Under the pieces are notes generated by a model, which made no database searches, was not told the origin of the DNA, and saw nothing but the letters and a program-made list of their open reading frames with translations. Shown one piece after another: positions 25,829-36,538 of a stretch of DNA of 64,000 nt (the stretch's first letter is position 1; each line of letters starts with the position of its first letter). Source of the stretch: Aspergillus flavus (Eukaryota; Ascomycota; Eurotiomycetes; Eurotiales; Aspergillaceae); assembly GCF_009017415.1 (NCBI RefSeq), contig NC_092407.1, positions 5,022,001-5,086,000 of the forward strand. Reading direction: 5' to 3'. The position numbers and the translations under genes were made by a program.

Positions 25829-27315
25829 ATGACACTACCGAACAAAGCCGCCCTCGTGGGCCTTGCACACACGCTTTCAGAGCAGGTAAAGCGTTATCTG
25901 GTCACGGCAGATGAGACGAAGAGTCCCGAAGACCATAAACTCTGTATTGAAGGAGAGAGAACTCCCTCCTCCACCGAACACGCACAGGCCTGGGAGATCG
26001 TGCGTACCTGCGACCGCATCGGCTCCTTAGTTCATGGCCCGGTTCCCTGGCTCCTAAGCAACGCGTTGTCCCATCTCGATAGCGCCTGTCTAGCTGCTGC
26101 CACCCAGCTCAACCTACAGGATATCATTGTGGACGGACCTAGTCCCACATCACTCGACACAATCGTCACCGCAACCGGAGTATCAGAGGATTTACTACGT
26201 ATGACATTCCATATCTATATGCCATCCCCTGAAAGGCAGTGCATTAATTAATATATAGGACGGATTCTTCGAGGATGTGCCCAGCGCTTCATTTTCGAGG
26301 AGGTTGCCCCTGATCAATACGCCCACACGGATGCCTCAAAGATGTTGCGAGTAACGGGCATTCATGCCTTGGTTGGATTCTCGTGAGTCTCCTTCTTTAA
26401 CAATAAACTATCAGATGTCCTCACCAGGGAGACCGAGTTAGATGTGACGAAGTGATGCGGTCGGCTGCCTACTTTTCCAACTTCTTGCAGCAGACGAAAG
26501 GCAAACCTCCGAGTTGGAATGTGCCTTCACCTTTCTCATTGGCATTTGATCGTAGGTATTCCACTCTATCTAGATAGGAACGCAGCTGAAATGCGAGAAA
26601 CAGCTACCAAAGGGCTATTTGACTATTACAGCACTGTGGACGAGGTTCGCGGCCGCCGCTTTGATCTAGGTATGGGTGGCACCGAAGCCACGAAGCCACT
26701 GGTAGAGGAGATGTTTGATTTCAGCAGTCTACCTGAGGGGAGCACCGTCGTCGATGTCGGCGGCGGTCGTGGTCATCTCAGCCGACGGGTTTCGCAAAAG
26801 CATCCCCACCTCAGGTTCATCGTACAGGACCTGCCTGCCGTCATTCACGGAGTTGAGGACACTGATAAAGTCACCATGATGGAGCATGACATTCGGCGCC
26901 GCAACCCAGTGCGTGGCGCCGATGTCTATCTTCTCCGATCTATTCTACATGACTATCCCGATGCGTGAGTGACAGAGCGTCCGAATCCCTTTAACTTGCT
27001 TTGATGGCTAATTGTTCCAACAGTGCATGCGTTGAAATCCTCTCTAACATCGTCACCGCCATGGACCCAAGCAAGTCGCGCATCCTTCTGGACGAAATGA
27101 TTATGCCCGATCTTTTGGCCCAGGATTCGCAGCGCTTCATGAATCAGATCGACATGACGGTTGTTCTGACATTGAACGGGAAGGAGAGGTCTACCAAGGA
27201 GTGGAATTCGCTTATTACGATGGTAGATAATAGACTGGAGACTGAGAAGATATGGTGGCGCAAAGGCGAGGAAGGGTCTCACTGGGGCGTTCAACAACTG
27301 CGTTTGCGCAAGTAG
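25829..27315 (+). CDS. aflP: AflP (OmtA), sterigmatocystin O-methyltransferase
   Basis: Five exons, 25829-26198, 26259-26382, 26442-26551, 26604-26964 and 27024-27315, give 418 residues, the length known for OmtA. It is a SAM-dependent O-methyltransferase of the plant-type class: the SAM site DVGGGRGHLSRR is near residue 240, followed by FIVQDLP, and the catalytic histidine block is LHDYPD. It methylates sterigmatocystin and dihydrosterigmatocystin on the remaining phenol, giving the substrate of AflQ. It is divergent from aflQ. All four introns are 52-60 bp GT-AG introns. The related aflO lies 1.3 kb downstream on the same strand. Confidence 0.95.
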
Positions 27316-28595
27316 GGGAATGCAATGGAGTTATCCTTTGGGTCTGTCAGAAAAACGACTGAGCTAGGATTGGCGAACACCTTTGCCCTAATTCGTGGGG
27401 TTTGATTTCAAGAGAATTAGACAGCCCTCTACGTAGAGTTCACCAAATCAATACTTTCCCACTTGGCTATACTATTCAGAATTATACCATACAGAGCCCT
27501 TTGTGCCAATAAAAATAACCTTTTTGCATAAACATAGTGTTCTGCAAATCAACCACCTACATTTATTAAGCCTCAACAGAGACACTTATGACTTTACGAT
27601 CATCTACCCAGCCAAAGACTAGATGGGCCTTCCAAGGGTCATCTGAAAATCTGTCTTCAGAACGGTTTTGAAAATGAGAAGTTAATGGTGGGTAGATGTA
27701 TGGCTGACTCACTAAAAGGAAGCCTACTGTTACCTATGTTGCAAGAGTCCATTTCATAAATCTTGAAATATATATATTAATTGGATATATGTTTCGTATC
27801 TACGCCTCATTTCGATAGAACTTGGTATGTAGCTATAGTTCCATCTACTAGTGATATCATTAAACTCGATATATATAATGTGCATGAGTATATATACTGA
27901 AACAGTACATTGCGGACAATGCCATTTTACGCTTTAGTAGTTGAAAAATGAGGGAAGAAAATATAGCTATAAAGTTGGCATAATTTAAATCAAGCTACAG
28001 CATTTCACATCTGAAGCGTAGTCTTTCCTAGATGTTAACAGGCGTTCTTGATACACATCCAGAGGCAGAAATGAATACGTCTCAGTAACAGCGCGAGATC
28101 CTGGAATACCCAAGCTTTGTCCATCAACGGAGCACATATTTTATTTATTATAAACCTCCCAAATGCAACTTCTACAATGCTCAGCATTACATCCACTATC
28201 TCCATACTAGTAAATATCATAGAGTTTCATGATAGACCAACTATAAACACGAAGCTTCATTATTCATAGACTAAGAAAAAAAGGTCAAGCTTATTCCCCA
28301 ATCCCAGGCTAGGGTGAGTCACTACTTGGTATTCTCGCCCAGTCGCGGCGATCATCACGATGGTTCCCGCTACCTTCGCTGAGCGACACATACTTCTCCC
28401 GAGAGCATCTAGCTCTGAATGGTCTCCCATGGGTTCGGTATACAGGCGGGAGTAGGACAACAAGCGTCATAAAAAGGTTAACTACCAACAAATACCCCTG
28501 GCTCAGGGACCGGTGCTTCCAGCCTTGACCCCTCGTGCATTCTTAATTTAACTGTACAATTTGTGCCGCCTGTCGAAAGTGTTAGGGTTACAAAG
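27316..28595. other. AT-rich gap aflP / aflO
   Basis: A 1.28-kb gap between two plus-strand genes. It is visibly AT-rich from 27,450 to 28,250 with no frame of family character. The aflO-proximal end contains the AflR-type site at 28376-28386 and a weaker CCGCCTGTCGA at 28566-28576, only 20 bp from the ATG. Confidence 0.4.
28376..28386. promoter_or_regulatory. AflR-type site upstream of aflO
   Basis: TCGCTGAGCGA is an exact TCGSWNNSCGR match 210 bp before the aflO ATG. Confidence 0.7.
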
Positions 28596-29929
28596 ATGAC
28601 GGGCCTTGACATGGAAACCATCTTCGCGAAAATTAAAGACGAGTATGCTAGAACAGACGATGTGGGCAAACGGCAAATTCAGGGTCATATCCGAGAGCTT
28701 CAGGTCGGCTTTTACTCGGATTGGGATGTGGTCATGCGATTGAGCAGTGGAGTAGGTTTCCTACGTTTGAAGCCCTAGCTATGGTTGAGAATGAAAATGT
28801 TAATCATCCTGTAGCCCCTACAAGTCGCTCTCGCGAAGGTCGCCATTGATCTGGGTATCTTCCGCAGTCTCAAAGAGAGCGACACGCCGATAACTCTAGC
28901 GGAATTTGTCAAGAAGACCGGCGCTTCTCCCAGACTCCTTGGTTGGATCCTTATCTACCTGGTAACGAAGTTGTATTCTAACCGAGAATAGGTCGCATTC
29001 TTCGGACCCAGGCCGCTTTTGGCCTGATCAAGGAGACAGGTCCCCAAGAGTATACCTCGAGTGCGTTTACAGATGTCTTTGCCAACTCGGATGCCGCAGG
29101 TGCGGTGGTGCAACTGTATGGTTTTATCCCAGTTGGCTGTTGGAGTATTATACTAATTCTGTGGCCTTTGTTTAGATTCGACATCTCGGGACCTTGCACC
29201 CAGATATTGCCTGACTTCCTGGCCGAGAGAAATTATCAAGATATCACCTCTAACAAGGACTGCGTCTTCCAAAAGGCTTTCGGCAGTGACCTAACCATGT
29301 TTGAGTGGATGCCACAGCATCCCAAGCACATGGAATCACTCGGTCATTTAATGGCTCTGGAGCGTCCCGTTTCCTGGGTTGATCATTTTCCTATTCTCGA
29401 GGAGCTGGGCAAATTCCCCGCTCCTGACAAGGTATTGATGGTTGATATCGGTGGAGGTTTTGGGCAGCAATCGAAAGCCCTACGCGCGAAGTTTCCCAAC
29501 CTTCCTGGTCGCCTTATAGTTCAAGATATTCCTCAAACTCTGGCCAACGCGCAACCAGCCGCCGGGATCGAGTTCATGGAGCACAACTTCTTCGAGCCAC
29601 AGCCTATTCAGAATGCCAAGTTCTACTATTTGCGTCATGTCTTCCATGACTGGCCAGATGAACAATGCGTTCTCATCTTGAAACAGATCATCCCAGCGAT
29701 GGGACCGGAGTCCCAGATTTTGATTGACGAGATGGTGATTCCCAGTACTGGGGTGCCGTGGCAAGCGGCGTTTACAGATCTGCTCATGATGAACTCGCTC
29801 GGCGGAGTGGAGCGCACACGCGCCGAATGGGACGATTTGATGGAGCAGGCGGGTCTGGAAATTATCCAGTCCAAGGTATATGACAGTAAAGAGCAGGCCA
29901 TCTTGGTTGCTGTAGCCAAGAGAACCTAA
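28596..29929 (+). CDS. aflO: AflO (OmtB), demethylsterigmatocystin O-methyltransferase
   Basis: Four exons, 28596-28751, 28815-28941, 28992-29115 and 29176-29929, give 386 residues, the length known for OmtB. The SAM-binding turn reads VDIGGGFGQQS near residue 210, followed by LIVQDIPQ; the catalytic histidine block is VFHDWPDEQ. It methylates demethylsterigmatocystin and its dihydro form to sterigmatocystin forms, one step before AflP, with which it shares domain order. Intron 2 begins GTTGGA, an unusual donor, but only this junction keeps frame and the conserved LLGRILRT helix. A GTG upstream in frame (28563) is not needed. It is followed 173 bp later by aflI on the same strand. Confidence 0.94.
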
Positions 29930-30102
29930 CGGTTTCCCTAGACTAGCCCAAAGGGTAAATAAATTTCATAGAGCTCTCATTTTGCATGGTTTAACGCTAG
30001 TATTGTAAAAGTTGGACGGGTAGGCGTCGTAAGCTCACTATAAAGCTAGCTTGCCTCCCTCCTCGGTGTATATCTCTCACTACTACCCGGTCATATAGCA
30101 AT

Positions 30103-30951
30103 ATGGTCACATACGCTCTTCTCGGGGCCACTGGGGCCACTGGCTCCAGTATTCTACGTCACCTTCTTCATGAGTCACCCGACTCTCTTCGCATTCAAAT
30201 CCTCGTTCGGTCAAAGGTCAAGCTACTACAAGCGTTCCCAAATCTCCAGACGACAAGAAACCCACAAGTCCACGTTATACAAGGGACGTCTACAGACCCT
30301 GATGCTTTGAGTGAGTGCCTCAGGAATGCTAGTATTGTGTTCATGTGCGTGGCGCAAAATGGGAGCCCAATTGGCACTACATTGTGCCAGGATAGTGCCC
30401 GCGCCATCATATCCGTGCTCCAGCAACAACAGCAATCGCAGGGGGCAAGTTACCAGCCATGCACAATCGTTCAACTTCGCTCAGCCTCTTTGAACCCTGC
30501 ACTGGCGGCCCAAGTACCGGCCTTCGTTCATCGAATAGTCAGCTTCTGCCTCTTCGCCAACTATGCGGATATCAAAAAAGCGTGCCAATACTACAGTCAA
30601 GCACAGAAGCAAGGGATATTGGAATATATTCTCGTGGACCCTCCTACGCTTCATGATGCGAATGGAACACAACCAACGGGCTACAGACTAATATCTACGG
30701 AGTCTCAAGCTACTGCCCTCAGCTACGCTGATTTGGGAGCCGCAATGTGTGAGATTGCCCATCGCCAAAGCGAGTTCCACGGGCGCGCGGTGGGTGTAAC
30801 TGCGACTGGTCGTGTCCGTCAAGCCTGGGGAGTCCTACTGCGTCATCTATTGGAGGGTGGATCGGCTCGTTTGAGGGAGAAAATAGCGCAGGAAACAGTA
30901 GTTGACGGCGTTGTGTTTGCTTTCCTAGTGGTATTAGCGTATCTGATGTGA
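30103..30951 (+). CDS. aflI: AflI (AvfA), NmrA-like oxidoreductase
   Basis: One exon of 282 residues with the NAD(P)-binding start [21 protein letters not shown] and the compact atypical short-chain dehydrogenase fold. In aflatoxin producers AvfA is required to convert averufin to the next intermediate, acting with AflV. It resembles aflX in length and in the opening motif, so the two are probably old duplicates. No AflR-type site was found in the 173 bp after aflO, although a TATA-like ctataaa stands about 60 bp upstream; it may use a more distant site. The hydrophobic C-terminus ([12 protein letters not shown]) could hold the protein on a membrane. Confidence 0.93.
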   Translation: MVTYALLGATGATGSSILRHLLHESPDSLRIQILVRSKVKLLQAFPNLQTTRNPQVHVIQGTSTDPDALSECLRNASIVFMCVAQNGSPIGTTLCQDSARAIISVLQQQQQSQGASYQPCTIVQLRSASLNPALAAQVPAFVHRIVSFCLFANYADIKKACQYYSQAQKQGILEYILVDPPTLHDANGTQPTGYRLISTESQATALSYADLGAAMCEIAHRQSEFHGRAVGVTATGRVRQAWGVLLRHLLEGGSARLREKIAQETVVDGVVFAFLVVLAYLM

Positions 30952-31031
30952 CCATGTTAGGTCAAACCAGCTGAATATCATTTTTGCTGCCACCAAAGCA
31001 TCAAGTTACGTTGTATTGAACTCGTGCTCCT

Positions 31032-31042
31032 TCGCTCGCCGA
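31032..31042. promoter_or_regulatory. AflR-type site upstream of aflLa
   Basis: TCGCTCGCCGA is an exact TCGSWNNSCGR match about 92 bp before the aflLa start. Confidence 0.72.
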
Positions 31043-31133
31043 GAGCTTGCCAGCACATTATAAATCCCACTGTATTTGCATCCTGTCCGTAGGCAAAGAT
31101 GAACGCCAAAAGAGAAACTAGAATGTTTATACC

Positions 31134-31675
31134 ATGATGATTCCTGCACTTCAAGCTACCGCCGTGGTCATGGGCTCATTCATGTCCGGTATGTCTCCTC
31201 CCCATAGTTCGGTTATGCCCAAGGTTTGACCCGTCCAGGAGCCATGATGAGCGTCTATGGGCTCGCAATGCCTGCATTCTTGCAAACCGTTACGCAGTCA
31301 GGTCAACTCGTCGGCTACCAAAGGCGCCTCTATCTCATCGGAACTACCAAAGGCCGAGTGTTAGGCCTCACTACAACACTTCTCTACGCTTCCGTGTCTG
31401 TTCACCAATACTTGGCTCGTAAACCCTGGCTTGTATCTGCCGCCGCTGGCCTTACTACCATCAGCCTGGTTCCTTTTACAGAGATAGTGATGGCTTCAAT
31501 TAACAATGCGCTGGCTTGCCTAGAGACTGAAACCAACAAGGGGGTGGTCATTTCCAGGGAGGAGACCGAGCAGCTGGTGCGAAAATGGGACCGATTCAAT
31601 GCAGTGCGAGCACTCTTTCCGTTGGCTGGGGCATTTTTGGGCTCGCTGGGAATTCTACAGCTAGTCTACTTATAA
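31134..31675 (+). CDS. aflLa: AflLa (HypB), DUF1772 small membrane protein
   Basis: Two exons, 31134-31188 and 31239-31675, give 163 residues beginning MMIPALQATAVVMGSF; two adjacent ATGs make the start uncertain by one codon. The protein has several hydrophobic segments and belongs to the DUF1772/anthrone oxygenase-like group, which includes HypC, the noranthrone oxidase of the same pathway. HypB has been placed at a late oxidation leading to aflatoxin. A short upstream frame (31099-31137, ATG to TGA) overlaps the start as ATGA and might lower translation. It lies between aflI and aflL on the same strand. Confidence 0.88.
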
Positions 31676-31882
31676 TGTACTATGTGAGAGTGTCGTCGTT
31701 GGATTTATTCACCTCACCACTAGGCAGCTACTTGTTGTTCTCCTTGTCATAAAGATAACGGTTCATGACCGAACGCACAAACGTGGGATATTTCCTGACA
31801 GTTGATATGATTACCAGATAGCATAACCAGATAGATGAAGACTGCTGTATCTAATATAGTACTATGTCCGAGTGCCTGCCTT

Positions 31883-31893
31883 TCGCTGTCCGA
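31883..31893. promoter_or_regulatory. AflR-type site upstream of aflL
   Basis: TCGCTGTCCGA is an exact TCGSWNNSCGR match 76 bp before the ATG at 31969. It lies inside the in-frame extension that begins at 31864, which favours the later start. Confidence 0.75.
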
Positions 31894-31968
31894 GGAATGA
31901 CTTCAATACTGTACTTTAACCCTTCACGCCTCGAACTAGCACTGAGCTGGCCCCAAACCACAACAGCC

Positions 31969-33525
31969 ATGTATTTTCTCTCGCTACCAGCCCTAGCTAT
32001 TATCGTACCGGTGGGCTACGTGCTCCTCCATCTGGGTTACAATCTGTTCTTCCATCCACTCCGTGGATATCCTGGTCCACTGCTATGGCGAGCCAGCTCT
32101 CTACCCTGGAAGATCGCATTACTCCGCGGTACGATGCACCATGACCTAATGCGTTATCATCAGAAGTACGGAGATACTGTCCGGATTAAACCCGATGAGA
32201 TTAGCTACGCAAACGCTCAAGCCTGGCGCGACATCCACGCTCATGTGCCAGGACGACCGGAGTTCCTCAAGGACCCCGTACGCCTCCCATTAGCGCCCAA
32301 CGGAGTCATGAGTATCCTCGTCTCCGATACGAAGAACCACGCACGGTTCCGGAGTCTGTTCGGCCATGCCTTCAGCGACAAGGGTCTTCGCACCCAGGAG
32401 TCCACCATTGTGCAATACGCCGACTTGCTGGTTGAGGTCCTGCGTGAGGTGGCCGACACGGGCCGTTCTGCGGAGATGGTGTACTACTTCAATATGGCCA
32501 TCTTTGACTCCATCGGAGCTCTGTCCTTCGGCGAATCCTTCGACAGTCTGAAGAGTCGGCAGCTGCACCCATGGGTAGACGCTATTCACAAGAATCTCAA
32601 GAGCGTGGCCATCTCACACGTTCTGCGCAGTATGGGCATCGAGTTCCTCACCCCCTATGTGCTGCCCAAGGAGCTCCGGGGTAAACGCCAGGAAAACTAC
32701 AGCTACGCCGTGGAGAAGCTCAACAAGCGGATGAAAATGGAAGGTGACCAGGGCGACTTTTGGGACAAGGTTCTAGTGAAGAGTGCCGACGATAATCAGC
32801 GTGGGGATGGAATGAGCGCTGGCGAGATGCTCAATAACGCTGCCGTCATGGTCGTCGCAGGGTCTGAGACCACAGCCTCGGCACTCAGCGGCGCGATGTA
32901 TCTGCTGTGTCTGTCTGGCAAGATCGAGAAATCCACTGCGGAGATTAGGAAGAATTTTGCATCCCCGGAGGACATTGACTTGATCTCCGTCTCGCATCTG
33001 CCGTACCTTACTGCCGTCATCGACGAGACGCTGCGCATGTATCCAGCCGTGCCTGGTCAACCTCCACGCGTGGTCCCTGCTGGCGGAGCAACAGTTTGTG
33101 GCCGATTCGTACCCGAAGAGGTATTTAACCCCCGATGAAGGCCGATCTTGTGAAATGCTAACGATCTCTCTTAGACTAGGGTGGGTGTCAGTCATCTCGG
33201 TACCTACTTTGCCGACTACAACTTTACTCACGCCGACAAGTTCATCCCCGAGCGACATCTGCAGAAGACGGAGGAGCCGTTCAAGTACGACAACTATGGC
33301 GCCTACCAGCCCTGGTCTGTTGGGCTGCGGAACTGTATTGGGCGCAATCTGGCCTACGCGGAAGTTCGTCTGACGCTGGCCAAGCTCCTGTGGCATTTTG
33401 ATTTCACTCTTGATGTGGACAAGACTGGCAACTTCCTCGATCAGAAGATCTGGTCTATCTGGGCCAAACGAGAGCTTTACATGTTTATTAAGACGAGGGG
33501 TACCTCTTCCAGCACTCCACAGTAA
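31969..33525 (+). CDS. aflL: AflL (VerB), P450 desaturase, versicolorin B to A
   Basis: Two exons, 31969-33120 and 33175-33525, give 500 residues. The frame is open from 31864, but M at 31969 starts directly before the membrane anchor MYFLSLPALAIIVPVGYVLL and leaves the AflR-type site in the promoter. Then come FHPLRGYPGP, the oxygen-binding helix VVAGSETTASAL, ExxR as ETLR, and the heme loop WSVGLRNCIGRNLA. It introduces the double bond in the bisfuran of versicolorin B, dividing the B1/G1 branch from the B2/G2 branch. It is closely related to aflG just downstream: both share the SDKGLR motif and an intron at the same place before the final domain. Confidence 0.93.
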
Positions 33526-33892
33526 AGCTGGGGGTATTTTCCATGACACGAGTCCTCCATGCGATGAGATCAATGATGAAGCAAGCGGGATGTAAATGAA
33601 CAAAATAGCATACACAATTCCTTAATCGCATATATGCATCATGTAGAATGTAGTAGAGAGACATCTCTCTACCCAGCTGGTGACGCGGCGTGTTGAAGTT
33701 AGAGAATTTCCTCGATATTCGGTATCCTGGAATCGGCCACTGCCAGCGATGAATCCCCGATGCTTCTCGCTCTTCGTTCTACTCGCAACCCGGCTAATAA
33801 TATGTAATATCAATTTATTATCTTAGACCTCCTCGTGTAACAGTGCTTCCTTCTGCCAGTGGCTCCATAAATTAAGTGAGAATCGTATCAAG
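33526..33892. promoter_or_regulatory. aflG upstream region
   Basis: A 367-bp gap between aflL and aflG. It contains TCGATATTCGG (33712-33722, core only) and the strict AflR-type site at 33783-33793. Nothing else is recognised. Confidence 0.45.
33783..33793. promoter_or_regulatory. AflR-type site upstream of aflG
   Basis: TCGCAACCCGG is an exact TCGSWNNSCGR match (R = G) 100 bp before the aflG ATG. Confidence 0.7.
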
Positions 33893-35484
33893 ATGGGAGG
33901 CGACGGATGGCCTTCAGACGGCCATATTCTCCTACTGATAGTTCTAACTGTTCGTGATTGCCTCTCATTCATGGCGATAGAACTGACAAAGGCAGGTACT
34001 GACGCCGCCCTCTCTAGCTCTCTACCGACTCTGGATCCATCCTTTACGATCATATCCAGGCCCTCGCTGGTGGGCAATCTGGCGTGGCCCCTACATCCTC
34101 AGTAACATCCGAGGCAACCTTGTCCGCGATCTCCAGCGATTGCACCAACAATTCGGCTCTGTCGTCCGAATCGCACCCAATGAGCTGTCTTTCATAGTCC
34201 CTGAGGCGGCCAGTCCTATCTACACGAGCAATCCGGAGTTTCCCAAGGACCCGATGCATCTTCCACCCTTCCACAATGGAACCCCAGGCATCCTGGCCGC
34301 CGACCATGCACACCACCGCCGCTATCGACGACTGTTGGCCTTTTCATTCTCCGACAAAGGTTTGCGGCAGCAGCGCAGTCTAATCGAACGCAGTGTTAAC
34401 CTGCTCATCACGCGGCTCCATGAGAACTGTGGCCAGGGGCCTCTGGACCTCACGCTGTGGTTCAACTGGGCCACCTTCGACATTATCGGCGACCTCGCTT
34501 TTGGAGACTCGTTCGGCTGCCTTGACAACGTCCAGACTCATCCATGGATTTCATCCATTCAGGGTAATGTCAAGTTGATTCCCATTCTGAACGCCTTTCG
34601 TCGCTACCGACTGGATGGTCTTCTGCAGCTTCTGGGATCCCGCAAGCTGCTAGAACAGCGACGCCGGAACGCACAGTTCACGACCGACCAGGTCGACCGT
34701 CGCCTTAAAAACTCCAGCACCCCCCGCGGGGATATCTGGGATGCTGTACTGGCCCAGAAACCCGACGGGGAACCGCCCATGTCGCGGGAGGAAATGATCA
34801 GTAATGCCAGTGCCATCGTGCTAGCTGGTAGCGAGACTTCGGCCACCTTGTTAAGTGGGTGTACTTGGCTGTTACTAAAGAACCCGGGCCATCTGCACCA
34901 GCTTACCTCTCGCATACGATCGCAGTTCACCCACGCATCGGAGATTGACTCCCAGAGTGTATCGCGTGTCGAGGGACTGCAGGCAATTCTGGAGGAATCG
35001 CTGCGTCTGTATCCACCGGTACCCATGCAGAGTAACCGCATCGTGCCGCAGTCGGGAGCTTATATTGCAGGCGGATGGGTGCCCGGGGGGGTAAGTCTTG
35101 TTGCGTTCCTTTCCAAACCCTACTTATATTTACTTGCCTGTACAACAGACATCCGTCGGTCTACAACAGTTTGTCGCCTGTAGGTCGTCCAGTAACTTCC
35201 ATCGTCCCGAAGAGTTCCTGCCTGAGCGTTGGCAAGGCCAAGGCGAATTTGCCCACGATCGCCGCGAGGTATCGCAACCGTTCAGCATCGGACCGCGGAA
35301 TTGCATTGGACGACAGCTAGCCTACGTGGAAATGCGGTTGATCCTAGTCAAGCTTCTCTGGCATTTCAACCTACGATTAGATACTACGCAGATGAAGGAT
35401 ACAGACTGGCTGGCAGAGCAGGGCATTTGGATTCTGTGGGATAAGAAACCGTTGTGGGTTACGCTGGAACCTCGCAATGAGTAG
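33893..35484 (+). CDS. aflG: AflG (AvnA), P450 averantin hydroxylase
   Basis: Three exons, 33893-33953, 34018-35090 and 35149-35484, give 489 residues. Exon 1 carries the anchor MGGDGWPSDGHILLLIVLTV. I chose the donor GTGATT at 33954 because it alone joins in frame to YRLWIHPLRSYPGPR, but an alternative nearby would change a few residues. The oxygen-binding helix is IVLAGSETSATLL, ExxR appears as ESLR, and the heme loop is FSIGPRNCIGRQLA. It hydroxylates averantin to 5'-hydroxyaverantin in the endoplasmic reticulum. It stands in tandem with aflL, its likely paralogue, and shares its last intron position. Its 3' end faces that of aflNa. Confidence 0.92.
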
Positions 35485-35712
35485 TAGATCAAACTATATT
35501 ATCTTTAGGCATACAGTCATAGAGTCTCATAATTTACGTACAGACTCGGTCAATGTAAATTATCCCTGTCTGTGCCGACAATCTCGCTCGCATTGCGAAA
35601 ATCAGCGATTTCGGACAGCGAAGCGACGATCATCCTGTAGAACCCTAGATACACTGAACGTTGCACTTCGATTACTCTATCACCACCCAAATCAAGAGCA
35701 GCGACCTGATAT

Positions 35713-36102
35713 TCAATCCAACAGTCCCGACAGAGCAGTACCGATCAACGCCACGATGGGCGCATAACTCCAATGTCCCCATTCCCCGTGTCCCCACGAC
35801 CAGCAAATCGCACCGTCGGCAAACGCAACCGCACTAAACGCCAACAACGTCCATCCGAGTGACTTCGGGGTGCCGAATATCGAGGCCACGTAGACCGACA
35901 GCCCCATGTAAATGTCCCGGACTCCGTAGACGTACATCAGACTGTTCACGAGCTGTCTGTCCGCGGTTACGGTTGGTGGCGTCCATTCGAAGAAGGTAAG
36001 GGCGTGGTCGGGCCGTATGAGGGCGTTGATGCCGAAACCGAGGATGATGGTGCCGAAGGCGTTGCCCGCCAGACGCAGGGCTGTGTTTTCGGAGAGGGGC
36101 AT
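35713..36102 (-). CDS. aflNa: AflNa (HypD), DUF4267 small membrane protein
   Basis: One exon of 129 residues, start at 36102. It is strongly hydrophobic with about four likely membrane helices (for example LRLAGNAFGTIILGFGINAL and LGWTLLAFSAVAFADGAI) and fits the DUF4267 group of small fungal membrane proteins. No enzyme motif is visible. It matches HypD by position between avnA and verA. Loss of hypD has been reported to affect growth and toxin levels, but no reaction is assigned. A strict AflR-type site 162 bp upstream supports cluster control. It is convergent with aflG. Confidence 0.85.
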   Translation of the reverse strand: MPLSENTALRLAGNAFGTIILGFGINALIRPDHALTFFEWTPPTVTADRQLVNSLMYVYGVRDIYMGLSVYVASIFGTPKSLGWTLLAFSAVAFADGAICWSWGHGEWGHWSYAPIVALIGTALSGLLD

Positions 36103-36538
36103 CTTGGGAGGTATCGCGATCGAGTCTAATTTTAGGGACGGGCAAGGGAGATTTCGCGGTTAAGCAAACAAAAGGGTGACAATAGCTTTGGTTGAGAACA
36201 GGAGATAGACAGCAATGATATGATAACACAGCAATCTTCCTCCACAGCACCGAATTATGCTTTTCGCTCTCCGAACAAGAGATCCTTTTCTTCGATAACG
36301 TAATCCACAAGCCACAGACCAGGATCTTCTGTGGCTGGCGTTGCATGTCCCGTCTTGGCTGGGGAGTGAACAGTTGTATAGGACTAACGTGAATTTTTAC
36401 ATGGTCTCTTGTTAAGGCACGACATTCTTACAAATCTGTAAGTTCCGCCTAAGGCTTGGATTGCTAATACAGCGGGGGTGGTAGCTTAAATTGAGACAGG
36501 CATGCTACAGTATGGTTCAATAGAAGCTATAACCAGTT
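36103..36538. promoter_or_regulatory. aflNa promoter and aflN 3' region
   Basis: A 436-bp gap between two minus-strand genes. The AflR-type site at 36264-36274 belongs to aflNa; the right part should contain the aflN terminator. Confidence 0.4.
36264..36274. promoter_or_regulatory. AflR-type site upstream of aflNa
   Basis: TCGCTCTCCGA is an exact TCGSWNNSCGR match 162 bp before the aflNa start. Confidence 0.72.

Noticed and set aside
31864..31968. N-terminal extension of aflL
   Set aside because: It contains a strict AflR-type site and precedes a normal P450 membrane anchor; starting at 31969 gives 500 residues.
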